This document shows positions 7,274-7,471 of a stretch of 7,471 nt of DNA, in pieces. The stretch lies in NCBI GenBank assembly GCA_047632015.1, contig JBLIBC010000128.1, positions 1 to 7,471 of the forward strand, written 5' to 3'. The translations under genes and the position numbers were made by a program. A model generated the notes under the pieces. That model ran no database searches and was not told the origin of the DNA. It saw only the letters and a list, made by a program, of their open reading frames with translations. Every line of letters begins with the position of its first letter. The first letter of the stretch is position 1. This stretch comes from JBLIAZ01 sp047632015. GTDB lineage: Bacteria; Bacteroidota; Bacteroidia; Flavobacteriales_C; GCA-002722245.

Positions 7274-7471
7274 TTAATACCGTTCCTTATAAAACTGAAG
7301 GTACTTTTCCTCCTCCTTAAACTCTAATAATTTAACATAGTTAGCGCTTGTGATTATAAAATGTACATCTCCCATGTTTTTCATGATGTCAATTACTTTC
7401 TTTTGCAAGTTTTCAGCATAATTCTTGGCTAAACCTGTGGACTTAAATTCCTTAATTAAAAGTATGTTTTC
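7274..7471 (-). CDS. C-terminal end of an unidentified gene (5' end outside window)
   Basis: A minus-strand frame is open from the window edge to TAA at 7276-7274, giving 65 residues. The sequence is charged and soluble-looking, with no membrane segment: ENILLIKEF at the edge, a helical stretch (AENLQKKVIDIMKNMGD), a strand-like HFIITSANYVKLLEF, and an EEEKYLQFYKERY tail. The amino acid mix is protein-like and the frame stays open although the region is AT-rich, so I take it as a real gene end. I do not recognise the family. Its place 38 bases before a flippase gene on the same strand suggests the same operon and perhaps a glycan-related enzyme such as a glycosyltransferase, but that is only inference from position. 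Confidence 0.7.
   Translation of the reverse strand, partial: ENILLIKEFKSTGLAKNYAENLQKKVIDIMKNMGDVHFIITSANYVKLLEFKEEEKYLQFYKERY

Overview
The window looks like an ordinary chromosomal segment of a Bacteroidota bacterium, probably a flavobacterium-like lineage. The basis is AT-rich DNA, almost no Shine-Dalgarno sequences ahead of the starts, an N-terminal lipoprotein signal joined to a Pmp3/YqaE tail, and two flippases of types I associate with this phylum. This placement comes from protein style, not from a database search. I see no insertion sequence, CRISPR array, tRNA, rRNA or phage gene.

Left half, + strand (1-3829). The window opens inside gltB, the large subunit of glutamate synthase, and shows its last 422 residues: the end of the synthase domain with the 3Fe-4S cysteines, then the GXGXG beta-helix domain. 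gltD, the small subunit, follows after 68 bases. folB, dihydroneopterin aldolase, follows gltD after only 4 bases, so the three genes very likely share a transcript that joins ammonia assimilation with a folate step. A 196-residue lipoprotein with a C-terminal Pmp3/YqaE membrane domain comes next after 56 AT-rich bases and may have its own promoter. The block ends at a strong rho-independent terminator (3849-3875).

Middle (3876-4232). About 350 bases carry no convincing gene. They separate the two convergent blocks and hold a few hairpins, one of which (4120-4156) is a plausible terminator for the minus-strand genes.

Right half, - strand (7471 down to 4233). In transcription order there is the last 65 codons of an unidentified gene cut by the window edge, then two multi-spanning membrane proteins of the MOP/Wzx polysaccharide-flippase superfamily, with spacers of 38 and 30 bases. 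This looks like the end of a surface-glycan export operon whose promoter lies outside the window. The second flippase has no ATG near its conserved N-terminus and must start at GTG or TTG.

I did not find a clear novel system. The items most worth a second look are the lipoprotein-Pmp3 fusion, the tandem pair of dissimilar flippases, and the gltD-folB coupling.
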